A stretch of 64,000 nt of DNA from an uncultured Desulfomonile sp. (GTDB lineage Bacteria > Desulfobacterota > Desulfomonilia > Desulfomonilales > Desulfomonilaceae), in NCBI GenBank assembly GCA_903952205.1, contig CAJBEZ010000028.1, positions 30,252 to 94,251 on the forward strand. The letters are read 5' to 3'. The notes beneath the pieces are model-generated. The model ran no database searches. It saw nothing but the letters and a program-made list of their open reading frames with translations, and was not told the DNA's origin. Positions 45,752-54,448 of the stretch are shown piece by piece (position 1 is the first letter of the stretch; the number at the start of each line of letters is the position of its first letter). Both the position numbers and the translations under genes were made by a program.

Positions 45752-47020
45752 TTAAGCCATCCGTTCATGTTCCCTAATTTTTGATTCCATGGCTACTCGT
45801 TCACTGATGTCGCGACATATTCCTATGAGCACCGGTCCTTCCCCCAAGTCCGCAGCCCTTGCTTTGACCTCCGTGGCCGAATGTTCAGGGAGCGCTCCGA
45901 TACGCGAATACTGAATATGCCCCTCAGCGGGTCGCCCGGCGAGAACCCCCCAATAGGCGTCCAAAAGACCCCTGCGACATTCAGGGGTCACAAAAGAAAG
46001 GAAAGATCGACCCAGGACATTGTCAATACTGGTTCCATGCATCCGGCAAAACGCCTGGTTGGCAAAAGTGATCCTTTGATCCTGCACAACAAAGTAACCG
46101 TCGTTGATTTCCTCAACCAGGGTCTTGTAACGTCGTTCACTCTTGCGCAATGCGTCTTCATACTCAATTCTCTGAGTGATATCCTCGCAGGTTACCAAGT
46201 AAGCCTTCTTATGGAGTTGAACAGGTCTAAAGTGAATGATTTTTTCGTTTCCGTCCCGGCAATGAACAGCAATTGTGCGGGGTACCACTCCACCTTTTCC
46301 CAATCCTCTCATGTAACTTTTCCATTGAGCTAAGGGTTTTCGGGTGCGCAGAGGCTCAGTCTTATCAAAATCCAACCCTTGCAAGGCCCCTCCACAACCG
46401 GATTCGTGGCCGAATAGTTCAACAAACTTTGGGTTTTTGTATTCGAAGGCGCCATCCTTGCCGATCATGACCACCCCGAAAGGCACATTTTCACATAGTG
46501 ACTGAAATCTTTTCTTCTCCGCTTTGATCGCTTTCTCAGCAATCTTGCGCTCAGTAATATCAATAAGAGAGCCGATGATAGCCGGAGCGCCCTCATATTC
46601 CATGCGGGAGCCGTAGGCCTGGATGTATATGACCGATTCGTCTTTTCTCAATCCCCTAAATTGGTAATTAATGGCTTCTATTTCACCGGAAATACGTTTC
46701 CTGAGGTTCTCCTCAAGCCGGCGCCTGTCTTCCTTGAGCACCAAGTTCCAGGGAGATAGTTTGTCTATAATCTCTGCCGGCTTGTACCCAAATATTTCGG
46801 CGAGTCTCGGATTCACGTAACGAAAAAACCCACACTGAATAAGGTAAACACCCACGACTGATCTCTCGGTAAGACTCCTGAATTTCGTTTCAGACTTCTC
46901 CAAGGCTCTCTCAAGTATTTCCCTGTTGACTTCCGAGGCTTCAAGTTTAGTTACTCGACTGCGTAATTCAGTTAGCTCTTCAACCAGTTCTTTCTTGGTT
47001 TTGTTGTTGTCGCCTTTCAT
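45752..47020 (-). CDS. Three-PAS protein, truncated histidine kinase
   Basis: A 422-residue protein with an N-terminal coiled coil (ELRSRVTKLEASEVNREILE), PAS domains at about 45-165, 170-290 and 295-415, ending DISERVAMESKIREHERMA. It has no kinase domain of its own, and the H-box lies just past the stop in the same frame. It may persist as a PAS-only protein or be a decaying gene. No functional partner is evident. Confidence 0.75.
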   Translation of the reverse strand: MKGDNNKTKKELVEELTELRSRVTKLEASEVNREILERALEKSETKFRSLTERSVVGVYLIQCGFFRYVNPRLAEIFGYKPAEIIDKLSPWNLVLKEDRRRLEENLRKRISGEIEAINYQFRGLRKDESVIYIQAYGSRMEYEGAPAIIGSLIDITERKIAEKAIKAEKKRFQSLCENVPFGVVMIGKDGAFEYKNPKFVELFGHESGCGGALQGLDFDKTEPLRTRKPLAQWKSYMRGLGKGGVVPRTIAVHCRDGNEKIIHFRPVQLHKKAYLVTCEDITQRIEYEDALRKSERRYKTLVEEINDGYFVVQDQRITFANQAFCRMHGTSIDNVLGRSFLSFVTPECRRGLLDAYWGVLAGRPAEGHIQYSRIGALPEHSATEVKARAADLGEGPVLIGICRDISERVAMESKIREHERMA

Positions 47021-47912
47021 CGGAACGCCTCTGGGGAAGGCTTGTAAGCCGGGTAAACATCTTCGTGGAGTTATGGATTATCGCCGCTTATTTGGCGTGA
47101 ACCCTTTGTGTAGATCTGCGGGTCATGTTACCCCAGGATCGCATCAATATCAAATTCAACAGACATTCACTCTGGACGGTTTATTTGGGCTCATATTTCA
47201 GAATTTGGTAAAAAACTCCGACTATCGCAGGCAGATGATAATCAAACTGAGAATGACAACAGGACAAAAAATAAATAGAATGTTGATAATATGAATATCG
47301 AATCTAACGTCCCACTGGAACATGCGAATTTTCAGGTATCAGACCGCTAAGTAAGGACAAGTCCTTGAAAGTTTTAGTGGTTATAGTTATTCACCAAACC
47401 AACTGTTACGCAAAATCACCTTTAATAAGGTTTGACAGTTCTTGACCAGGCCATCAGTATCACTGAAGAACATTTGCCTGCCCCACATTTGCATCATGCT
47501 AATTATTTAAGGTTTTACGTTGCTAACCGCTTCCAGCGGTTTAGTTTTATAGGCTGTGGTAAAAATATCATATATTTTGTAAGGATTCCACGTAATCCAT
47601 TAAATAGACGTTGTTTTTATTTCACAGTTATAGTAAAATAAAATCTAAGCTTCGTCGTTCCCCTTGACGCTTGGGTTTACTATTCTACGCAGATTCCCGT
47701 CATGATATACAACTCTGACGGGATTTCTGTTTTTATTGAGTTCCGTCCTCTCCATATCTTTCGCCTGTACGATGATCGCTACAAAAGCAACTACAAATTG
47801 AGGGTTTCTACTTTATAAGCCAGTATTACCGCATTGCCTGCGCTCAGATCACCTATTCGACTATGACATAGACAACCATGGGAGGATATAGGCTTAAGCT
47901 CGCTCTGATTCA
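47021..47912. other. AT-rich gap without a convincing gene
   Basis: Short frames on the plus strand (for example 47432-47641) lack ribosome-binding sites and recognisable content. The only structure I see is TCCCGTC (47695-47701) pairing with GACGGGA (47717-47723), followed by TTTCTGTTTTT, a possible rightward terminator. Confidence 0.5.
47695..47734 (+). terminator. Possible intrinsic terminator in a gene-free gap
   Basis: Seven-base perfect stem TCCCGTC/GACGGGA with a 15-base loop and a T-rich tail. No rightward gene is recognised upstream, so it may be a relic or mark an unseen transcript. Confidence 0.4.
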
Positions 47913-48716
47913 TCAGATTGCGATTTGAATATCCTGATTAGTCAAGAACTCTCGCACAATTCCAAGGGTCTTGGTAAGCGCTTTGTGTTCCCTAAGTTCC
48001 AGGACCCACCAGTCGCACAACGGTAAGCTCATCAGCAATTGTAGCCGGTCTTCAATATCCGATACACAATTTGGCGCCAAATGGCCGTCGCTGGTTTCCT
48101 CATGGTAAACATGGGCGTTCAAAATCCTTTCCGAGTGCGGAAGCGCAAAATCGGCGATTTCGTAAGCCCCACTAATCACGGCTTGACTTGCCTGCGCATG
48201 GCCTATATCGAGCGTACCCCAACACGATGATTTCCTAAGAATCTTCTCGAAAAGGTCTGGCCTACTGGTCCAGCCCCAGGGAAGATTCTCAAGACAGACC
48301 CGGAGCCCAAAACTCCTTGCAAAGTCGACCAGTCTTTTCGTATTGCTGAGGGTATCTTGCCACGAAATTTCACGAAGGGACTGTACGTCGTCCAATCCAA
48401 CGTGGATGGTCACTGAACGTGCGCCCAGTCTCGAAAGGGTCCGGCAGGCTCGAAAAAAAACGCTTCCGTTGTTTTCCGCTTGCTTTGAATGCTCTTTTCC
48501 GATCTCATTTTTTACAAAGTAAAGATGATAGCGAATTTCCAATGGCCTCAGCGACCACATTGTTCGAATCAGGCGCATCTCTTCTGAATCCGACGACGGG
48601 ATATCTTCTGGGACTAACGTCCAGTCTACTCCCTGGAAACCATAATCCATTGCGTATTCGCGTATCTCTGAGGGTTTTGTGAGGAAATTGCAACAGGCAA
48701 GTTTGGGGCCATTCAT
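47913..48716 (-). CDS. Sugar phosphate isomerase/epimerase-like TIM-barrel protein
   Basis: A 267-residue protein of the xylose isomerase-like (AP endonuclease 2) fold: MDYGFQGVDWTLV, VTIHVGLDD, LRVCLENLPWGW and GTLDIGHAQAS place metal-binding Glu, Asp and His as usual. The frame is open to 48881 and would add a membrane-like segment (YYLFVALVILIYYIS); I prefer ATG 48716, where homology starts, although neither start has a good ribosome-binding site. Substrate unknown. Confidence 0.72.
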   Translation of the reverse strand: MNGPKLACCNFLTKPSEIREYAMDYGFQGVDWTLVPEDIPSSDSEEMRLIRTMWSLRPLEIRYHLYFVKNEIGKEHSKQAENNGSVFFRACRTLSRLGARSVTIHVGLDDVQSLREISWQDTLSNTKRLVDFARSFGLRVCLENLPWGWTSRPDLFEKILRKSSCWGTLDIGHAQASQAVISGAYEIADFALPHSERILNAHVYHEETSDGHLAPNCVSDIEDRLQLLMSLPLCDWWVLELREHKALTKTLGIVREFLTNQDIQIAI

Positions 48717-48881
48717 AAGTCGGCATCCGTCAGTGTAGTATAACACCCCATGACGAGGGTGTGAGCCGTTCGTACTAATATAATATATCAATATAACCAA
48801 TGCAACAAATAGATAATAACTATTTGCCGTAATTCTTGTCAAAAAACTTCGTTCAATAATAGGTTCGATTGGGTCTGACAT

Positions 48882-49324
48882 GACACCAAATCACAGCCCC
48901 AGATGAACACGTTCAGTGCGGATTCGTTTTTGTAGGGATACGGGGAATAAAATTTCACAGATCTTTATACCTTATACAGAGTATGAACCGGCAGGCTTCT
49001 CCGATTTGTTCAGTTTTCCTAACTCACATCGACAATGGGCTGAGCAAGATCGCAAATTAGTTATTGCCTGATATTACGGCGGTCTTACTTTGAACCCCCG
49101 GAGGCAACGCCTTGGGACAGAGTATTTCCGACTTCTTTGAAGGCGGGCCGAAGCCATTTGGTTCAAGAGTAGACTACAGTGTTGAACACATTTGGACGAA
49201 TATCACTTACAGGGCGAATTTAGTTTCGTAAGACAATCGGCTATTGAGGCGGAAACCTTTTATGAAAATAAGCATCTGCACTAGCAAACGATGTTGATGA
49301 ACTTCAAAGAAAGGAGTTCAAGCC
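48882..49324. other. Gap without a recognised gene
   Basis: No supported ORF. A short inverted repeat CGCCTT/AAGGCG lies near 49110-49145. AAAGGAG at the right end serves the next gene. Confidence 0.4.
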
Positions 49325-49612
49325 ATGACAACAAATAATTACGCATTAACTGTTGTAGCCCTGTTTATAGGTGCCATGCTTACAAATTTTGTCCTATTTA
49401 TAGCGCCTGCAATTTCATACGAAAGTGTGGACCAAGACCGAACAGTATGTTTAAGCAGATGTAATAACCCAACAGGAGCCCAGATGTACTTCAGAGGCGG
49501 TGGCGGCGGTGACAATAGTCTATGGCGACTCCGCTCCATTTGTATTGAAAAATGTGAAAAAAGGTTTTGGAAGGAATGGCAGAAAGAAATGGACCAAATT
49601 GGCAACGATTAG
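49325..49612 (+). CDS. Small exported Cys/poly-Gly protein (copy 1)
   Basis: A 95-residue protein with a long signal or anchor segment (residues 8-30) and AAAGGAG 8-9 bases upstream. The mature part has DRT-V-C42-LSR-C46, five glycines at 58-62, C73 and C77, then a charged helix. The DRTxCxxxC and poly-Gly arrangement recurs in the gene at 52158-52388, so this is a small family. I do not recognise a described family. Confidence 0.65.
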   Translation: MTTNNYALTVVALFIGAMLTNFVLFIAPAISYESVDQDRTVCLSRCNNPTGAQMYFRGGGGGDNSLWRLRSICIEKCEKRFWKEWQKEMDQIGND

Positions 49613-49645
49613 AGCGACGAGCTACTCATTAAAAACGCTGTTGCG

Positions 49646-49790
49646 GTGGGAAAGCATGGAACGAACAGGTTTAGTGAAGATGGCCGTGACAGCGCTAACG
49701 TCCTCAAGCAGCGTGGCGCCTCACTCTCATATCAGGCAGGGAGATTGAACAGGGATAGACCAGATCTGTACGAAGAACTGAAACATTATC
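49646..49790 (+). pseudogene. Fragment of a phage/plasmid-type small protein
   Basis: From GTG 49646 the frame reads KHGTNRFSEDGRDS, then GASLSYQAGRLNRDRPDLYEEL, a pattern I associate with small phage or plasmid proteins (YxxxRLxRDRPDL). After about residue 48 the frame is antisense to the CGCAxxG gene and similarity stops, so the gene is truncated. Confidence 0.4.
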
Positions 49791-50238
49791 AAGCCTTTTT
49801 ATCCGTTTCAATTATTGATATCGCTATTCTAGCAGCCTCTTCGGTGTATTTTCGGCATTTGACTAGGAGATTGTTTGTCTTGAAATAGTCTTGACCTTCA
49901 GGAGTATTTAAGTCACAGCCTGTCAAGACCCTACAGTTAGTAGAACCAAAGGCTTCCTCAAATCTATCTATAAACTTTTGAACTGGAACGTAAGTATTTA
50001 TTGCCGGCTCATTGGGCAAATTTCTACCCATTAACAAACCTATTGCCATAACACCCCCAGTTACAGCTCCACACGCATTTGATGTTCGAGAAATGCCCGC
50101 ACAAAGGCCAGTGGCTATTTTGGGTATCAAATCTGATTGAATATCATAGGCTTCAGCTACTGCGAGAAGAACGCTTTCAGCGCAGTAATATCCAGAATCA
50201 AAGAGTTCTTTGATTCTTTGAGATATGGTATCAGTCAT
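49789..50238 (-). CDS. C_GCAxxG_C_C family redox protein
   Basis: A 149-residue protein from ATG 50238 (GGAAGG 6 bases upstream). Conserved Cys residues: YYCAESVL, GLCAGISRTSNACGAVTGG, NCRVLTGCDL and KCRKYTEEAA. These define the putative redox-active CGCAxxG family of anaerobes, probably binding a metal or flavin. The start at 50265 is less likely. Confidence 0.85.
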   Translation of the reverse strand: MTDTISQRIKELFDSGYYCAESVLLAVAEAYDIQSDLIPKIATGLCAGISRTSNACGAVTGGVMAIGLLMGRNLPNEPAINTYVPVQKFIDRFEEAFGSTNCRVLTGCDLNTPEGQDYFKTNNLLVKCRKYTEEAARIAISIIETDKKA

Positions 50239-50304
50239 AGTTACCTTCCTTCCAAAAAATCGCATGCTGAAAACAGTATTAGATTATTCATTTTAGTCCC
50301 TGTT

Positions 50305-51063
50305 TCAGACAATTGGCAAGCCGACGTCATTGACATCGACATGAAGCTTATAGCCAATCCAATTCACTTTATTTTATATCCTTTGGAATTCTTCTTAGCG
50401 CCAACATCGCAAACTACCGGTAATTCTTTTAACGCCTGCTCGGCTGATTGATGAAGCTGACGCTTCAATCGTTTTACTTCCACAGGTTCAGCCCGTTCTC
50501 CCTTGGCTCGACGCCCTCTTTTCTTAGGAACAGGTTTTTGTTTTGACGATTTCATTACTGGCTTCTCGCGCCCTTCTATGGCCGTAGAATCTCGTGACAT
50601 GTGGCCCACCTACCAGTTCCGTTTTCAAAGATCGTTCAACCAAAGCCTCATGGACCTTGTCGCCTAAACCACTATCGGCAAACTCACCAAAAGCCCTGGA
50701 AAAAGTGGATTCGGAAGTAATATCTGAAACCTGCTCAAAACCACATATCTTACGCAGACTCGGTGTAGTCTTGAGCGCTTCAATCAATGAGCTTGTGAAA
50801 GGATGTCCGTAAACAGACTTCGCAACAAAAGACCGTGTTATCGATGCACGTTCACGAGGCTTTCTGCCCATCCACTGAGTATCGGAACTTTTGGGAACGA
50901 ATCTCTCAAGCTGAACCAACTCCAAGATCGACACAAGCTGCTTCTCATTTTCAGTTAAAGAACCATTCCAAGACTCTTCCAATTTGGGAAACAGATTTCT
51001 TTGCAGGGTTGCCATCAACCATGATATTGTCTTTCTAAGCTTCACTGGCGGCTCCTGTGACAA
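50305..51063 (-). pseudogene. Frameshifted, 3'-truncated DDE transposase
   Basis: Three consecutive frames together read as one transposase: 51063 to about 50606 (KLRKTISWLMATLQ through SESTFSRAFGEFADS), then about 50609 to 50367 (GHMSRDSTAIEGREKPV through VVCDVGAKKNSKGYK), then WIGYKLHVDVNDVGLPIV to TGA at 50305. At least two frameshifts are present and the catalytic C-terminal half is missing. The pattern fits the DUF772/IS1182-IS5-like group. Not functional. Confidence 0.8.
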
Positions 51064-51134
51064 ATGTCTTTTTCCAAAAACACTATACCACGGGGTTGCC
51101 CGTGAAGCTCATTTATTACAAGTGCTTAACCTTG

Positions 51135-51165
51135 AAACAGTACAATAAATAAAATGTAAAATCTT
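51135..51165. repeat. Motif AAACAGTACA-N11-GTAAAATnTT (copy 1)
   Basis: AAACAGTACA (51135-51144), 11 bases, GTAAAATCTT (51156-51165), 28 bases before the SHGICPEC membrane-protein gene. The same two blocks with the same spacing occur at 54199-54229, upstream of the other SHGICPEC gene but in opposite orientation relative to the gene. Confidence 0.4.
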
Positions 51166-51192
51166 TAACATTATATATGATAAGGTTCAAAT

Positions 51193-52071
51193 ATGCGCCT
51201 TCTGGTTATAGCAGCTACAGTACTTAGCAGTTTTCTTACGCTGACCATGGCTTTTTTTTACTCCAACCATAAAGTTTTTCCCGGATTTCTTCGTTGGACC
51301 GTTGGAGGGGGGTTTATTGCTTTTGGCTATCTCATGATTGTTCTTCGTGGCATCATTCCGGTGTCTGTTTCTATCGTCTCGGTAAATTTGGCAATCCCTT
51401 CGGCTGCGGTTCTTTACCTTGACGGGATGCGGCGTTTTCTCGGTCTCTCAGACCTCTCTCGTAGCTGGTATGCCATTCCAGTCATTAGCGCTATGGCATC
51501 AATCTTTACATTCTATTTTTTCGATTCAGGCGCATGGCGCTCTCTTTTTACTTCATTGTCATTCTCAATCCCCCACCTGTTGACCTCTGTTCTTGTCTTC
51601 AGGGATTATCCGAAAACAAAATCCATTTTTCATTTGATTATTGGTACGGAGATGGCTTTGGCCAGTTTGATCTTCATAGCCAGAGCGGCATGGAGTTTTA
51701 CTATTCCTGACTTTCAGCTAATGATGGTTTCTCCCGTCGAATCCAGCTTTTTCATTTCACTTATGGTTTTGCAAATCGTCATAACCGTATCCTTCATTAT
51801 GATGAACACAGAGCGTTTTGAAAGGGACCTGCTGTCGGCGGAATCAGCCCTAAAAGTAAATGTCCAGAGATTGGAGAGTGCCCTAACGGAAGTGAAAACT
51901 TTGCGGGGAATGTTGCCCATTTGCGCAAGCTGCAAGAAAATACGAGACGATCATGGGGAATGGGTTCAGATGGAAGTATATGTGCGGGACAGAACAGAAG
52001 CTGATTTCAGCCACGGCATTTGTCCCGAATGCATGAAGAAGTTATATCCCGAATTTTCCGGAACAAAATGA
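51193..52071 (+). CDS. Membrane protein with C-terminal CxxC/SHGICPEC zinc module
   Basis: A 292-residue protein: seven membrane helices (1-205), a coiled coil (ERDLLSAESALKVNVQRLES), then C244-A-S-C247-KKIRDD and S273-HGIC-P-E-C280. The last 50 residues are a module I know from the C-termini of many deltaproteobacterial sensor proteins, with four Cys placed to bind zinc or another metal. Here no kinase or receiver is attached. A weak AAGG precedes the ATG. Possibly a membrane sensor signalling through the metal module. Confidence 0.75.
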   Translation: MRLLVIAATVLSSFLTLTMAFFYSNHKVFPGFLRWTVGGGFIAFGYLMIVLRGIIPVSVSIVSVNLAIPSAAVLYLDGMRRFLGLSDLSRSWYAIPVISAMASIFTFYFFDSGAWRSLFTSLSFSIPHLLTSVLVFRDYPKTKSIFHLIIGTEMALASLIFIARAAWSFTIPDFQLMMVSPVESSFFISLMVLQIVITVSFIMMNTERFERDLLSAESALKVNVQRLESALTEVKTLRGMLPICASCKKIRDDHGEWVQMEVYVRDRTEADFSHGICPECMKKLYPEFSGTK

Positions 52072-52157
52072 GATCTGTTTCATGTTCAGCGTCCCTTTTC
52101 GGTTTCAAATTGGTTTTTTTGGTTGAGCCATTTTTCAGCGATTTTTACGTAGTACGG

Positions 52158-52388
52158 TCACAGAGACAGTTTCATTTCTAAGTCACCGCCTGTAAGGCAT
52201 TGGTAATAAAGTTGTTGACTGGTTCCGCCTCCACCTCCGCCCCACAAATCAGTACCAAACCTAAACCTGCATTTTCTAACACATTGCGTGCGATCGTCAG
52301 CGGCGTCTTGTTGTGAGTATCCAGGAACTGTGAACAGGGTTGCAAATAAAGCAGCAATGATTGTGACAACGCAACGGTCGATTAACAC
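52158..52388 (-). CDS. Small exported Cys/poly-Gly protein (copy 2)
   Basis: A 76-residue protein from GTG 52388, preceded by GAGAGGA at 9 bases (an upstream TTG at 52406 is less likely). Signal peptide to about residue 26. Mature part: D32-RT-Q-C36-VRK-C40, six glycines at 50-55 and C64. It lacks the fourth Cys and the charged tail of the copy at 49325, so it is either a shorter member or 3'-damaged. Confidence 0.6.
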   Translation of the reverse strand: MLIDRCVVTIIAALFATLFTVPGYSQQDAADDRTQCVRKCRFRFGTDLWGGGGGGTSQQLYYQCLTGGDLEMKLSL

Positions 52389-52622
52389 GAAAATGATCCT
52401 CTCCAAGTATTGTCTAAATCATACAACGGATCAAATCCAGTTGCCGGGCTAATCGACCAAGGATGGCGTCGACAGATTAATCGAGATGCTCAACTGACAA
52501 TGGGTTCTAGTAGACACGTCTCTTAATAAATATTATCACATAAAAAGCGTCTTAAATTAGGTTACTTAGATTATTTATATGTATCATAATATCGATTTAT
52601 CTAATTTAGTTTATGAATAAAC

Positions 52623-52716
52623 CTTGACAACATATTATTAAAATGGTTTTTACTTGGCAGCGACAAACCAAACCTAATCCTTCCTTTGGCCCGTTACCCG
52701 ACGGGTCAAACTTTTT
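52623..52716 (+). repeat. 94-bp dispersed repeat / candidate small RNA (copy 1)
   Basis: Nearly the same 94 bases recur at 61929-62022 in the same orientation. The core GCGACAAACCAAACCTAATC and TTGACAACATAT are identical. The end is a nine-base hairpin TTGGCCCGT/ACGGGTCAA followed by ACTTTTT; the one stem change between copies leaves a G-U pair. An AT-rich tract precedes both copies. Confidence 0.65.
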
Positions 52717-52723
52717 ATGGGGA

Positions 52724-53740
52724 CTAAAAGAATATCGTTCCATTAATCCCCAAGTATTTCTGCTCACTCCAAGCCTTCGCGCCATCAATATATTTGACGT
52801 AAGGTCCGGCAGGGTCTCCGTTCATATCCAGCATCTGTCCAGTTGTGGCCACGCTTCTCACATCACCCTCTACATCGAATCGGAAGCTTCCTGTTCTAAA
52901 TCCAGTGATGATGTTGACGTGCCATCCGAAACCTGAGGAGTCAACTTTAGACTGGAGGTTGTAGCCTCTGAGAAGATGCTCATCATGATTATTCCCCATA
53001 ACATAAGAAACGTCAGCCTGTATCCGCAACAGAAGAGGAGCCATTCTCAAAACGTTTGATATTTCGGTGAAATTGAATGACGCGTCGAGGATACCGCCTC
53101 CATAAAACTGTTTATAGTATTGGCTGAATTCTATATTAGGTCCTGGCAGAAACACCGAGGAATACACATACGTCCTGGTATCCTCCTCAAAAATTGAATA
53201 TTGATAAACATCGGTGTTAGTAAACTTAAACAGGCTGTTGCGGTATCCAGCGACCCCCTTGAGGAATCCAAGACCTGGGACTTGCATATTGCAGCTTAAA
53301 TCTACAATCCAGCATCGTGGTGTCGCCTCGGCTTCAGCAAAAGTTGTCTTTTGATTGGGATTATTAGGGTCTTGCCAATCACTATCCTGAGCCTTGGAAT
53401 TGGACAAAACGCTTAATGTTCCGGACCATTCCATGCTTAATTCCAAACCGGCGTAGGTAGTAGTGCCCCTAATTGCCAGAAATGTCTGGTCCCAAGGATA
53501 CTCCAGACGGCTTAAAGGGTCTTGAGGTCCTTGAAAACTGGGGAATTGCCAAGACGTAAAACTATTAAAATATTTCCTAAGACCTACCATGAGGTTTAGA
53601 TAAGAATTCCCCGCCGGTTGGGACAAATTGACTGGATTGTAGGACTCAAAGAGTCCTTGTTCTGAATGAGCAAAGGGATTCATAGATAAAATGAGAGCAG
53701 CTACAAGGAATCCGACCACCAAGAAACGAGCAGATTTCAT
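52724..53740 (-). CDS. Omptin-family outer-membrane protease
   Basis: A 338-residue protein with a signal peptide (LVVGFLVAALILSMNPFAHS) and a beta-barrel-like mature part ending in Phe-Phe. The omptin catalytic residues are all present: D119-S-D121 (DSDW, like DQDW of OmpT) and D253-E-H255 (NHDEH, like NDEH). DPNNPNQ, GYRNSLFKF and FRFDVEGDV also align. It should cleave peptides at the cell surface. Single leftward gene. Confidence 0.82.
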   Translation of the reverse strand: MKSARFLVVGFLVAALILSMNPFAHSEQGLFESYNPVNLSQPAGNSYLNLMVGLRKYFNSFTSWQFPSFQGPQDPLSRLEYPWDQTFLAIRGTTTYAGLELSMEWSGTLSVLSNSKAQDSDWQDPNNPNQKTTFAEAEATPRCWIVDLSCNMQVPGLGFLKGVAGYRNSLFKFTNTDVYQYSIFEEDTRTYVYSSVFLPGPNIEFSQYYKQFYGGGILDASFNFTEISNVLRMAPLLLRIQADVSYVMGNNHDEHLLRGYNLQSKVDSSGFGWHVNIITGFRTGSFRFDVEGDVRSVATTGQMLDMNGDPAGPYVKYIDGAKAWSEQKYLGINGTIFF

Positions 53741-53862
53741 CTTAGTTCTCGTGGAGCAAGATATTATGAATTTAAAAGCGTTTGATGGTTCAGTTTATCA
53801 GGTAAGAGTATTTGCAGTCAATTAACCAAAAAGAGCAGTCAGTCCGAAACAACATAGTCTCC

Positions 53863-54174
53863 TTAACCGAAACGTAAATTACTGGTATTCAGTAAGACAA
53901 TACTAGACCTCCAGCTATTGATGGCGGAATTACCACATGCCGGTTTGAACAAGCAGTTATTATTATTGCAATTGTCATCTCTATCATAACATTCAGAGTA
54001 TCCGTGACTTTTCTGGTGTCTGTGGACTTTATCCTTGTGGCGTTGAAAACACTCCGGGCAAATTCCGTGACTGATGTCCATACAAGTATTGAGATTCAAC
54101 CCTGATAAATCCAAAGAATCAAATTCTTCAACACTGCACCAAATTCTATGACATTCAATACATCCACATAACAT
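53863..54174 (-). CDS. Small soluble Cys-rich protein with CxxC/SHGICPEC module
   Basis: A 103-residue protein; ATG 54174 has AGGAGGA about 8-10 bases upstream. C5-I-E-C8 and S35-HGIC39-PE-C42 reproduce the metal module of the membrane protein at 51193 (spacing 27 versus 26 residues), here freestanding, followed by a His/Cys/Asn-rich tail (HRHQKSHGYSECYDRDD). No signal peptide. Function unknown; probably zinc binding. Confidence 0.65.
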   Translation of the reverse strand: MLCGCIECHRIWCSVEEFDSLDLSGLNLNTCMDISHGICPECFQRHKDKVHRHQKSHGYSECYDRDDNCNNNNCLFKPACGNSAINSWRSSIVLLNTSNLRFG

Positions 54175-54198
54175 GGCACATATCCTCCTATACTATAA

Positions 54199-54263
54199 AA
54201 ACAGTACAGAAAGTTTAACGTAAAATATTACGCTTCTATTAGATCACACTATAATGTTAAACT
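54199..54263. repeat. Upstream motif copy 2 with inverted repeats
   Basis: AAACAGTACA (54199-54208), 11 bases, GTAAAATATT (54220-54229). It overlaps CGTAA-AATA-TTACG, and AGTTTAAC (54212-54219) is mirrored by GTTAAACT (54256-54263). It is the probable control region of the small Cys-rich gene. Confidence 0.4.
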
Positions 54264-54448
54264 TCCTGTATGATGTCAGAGTTTCAGTGGAATAGAATCT
54301 GTAAATATCGACGATCGCTCTGCCACCACATGCTGCCTAAACAGCTTAAGATGGTATGCATGCATGGCCGCTGCTATATACGTGCCATGACGAACGGGAC
54401 CCGCATGTCACCTCAACGAAGCGCACCGAGGAGATATCTATTCCATAG

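Noticed and set aside
47432..47641. 69-codon rightward frame in the 47-48 kb gap
   Set aside because: No start signal, no family and biased toward AT-rich codons as expected by chance.
52178..52369. 63-codon leftward frame overlapping the second Cys/poly-Gly gene
   Set aside because: The alternative frame has signal peptide, DRTxCxxxC and poly-Gly features shared with the first copy, so this one is a shadow.
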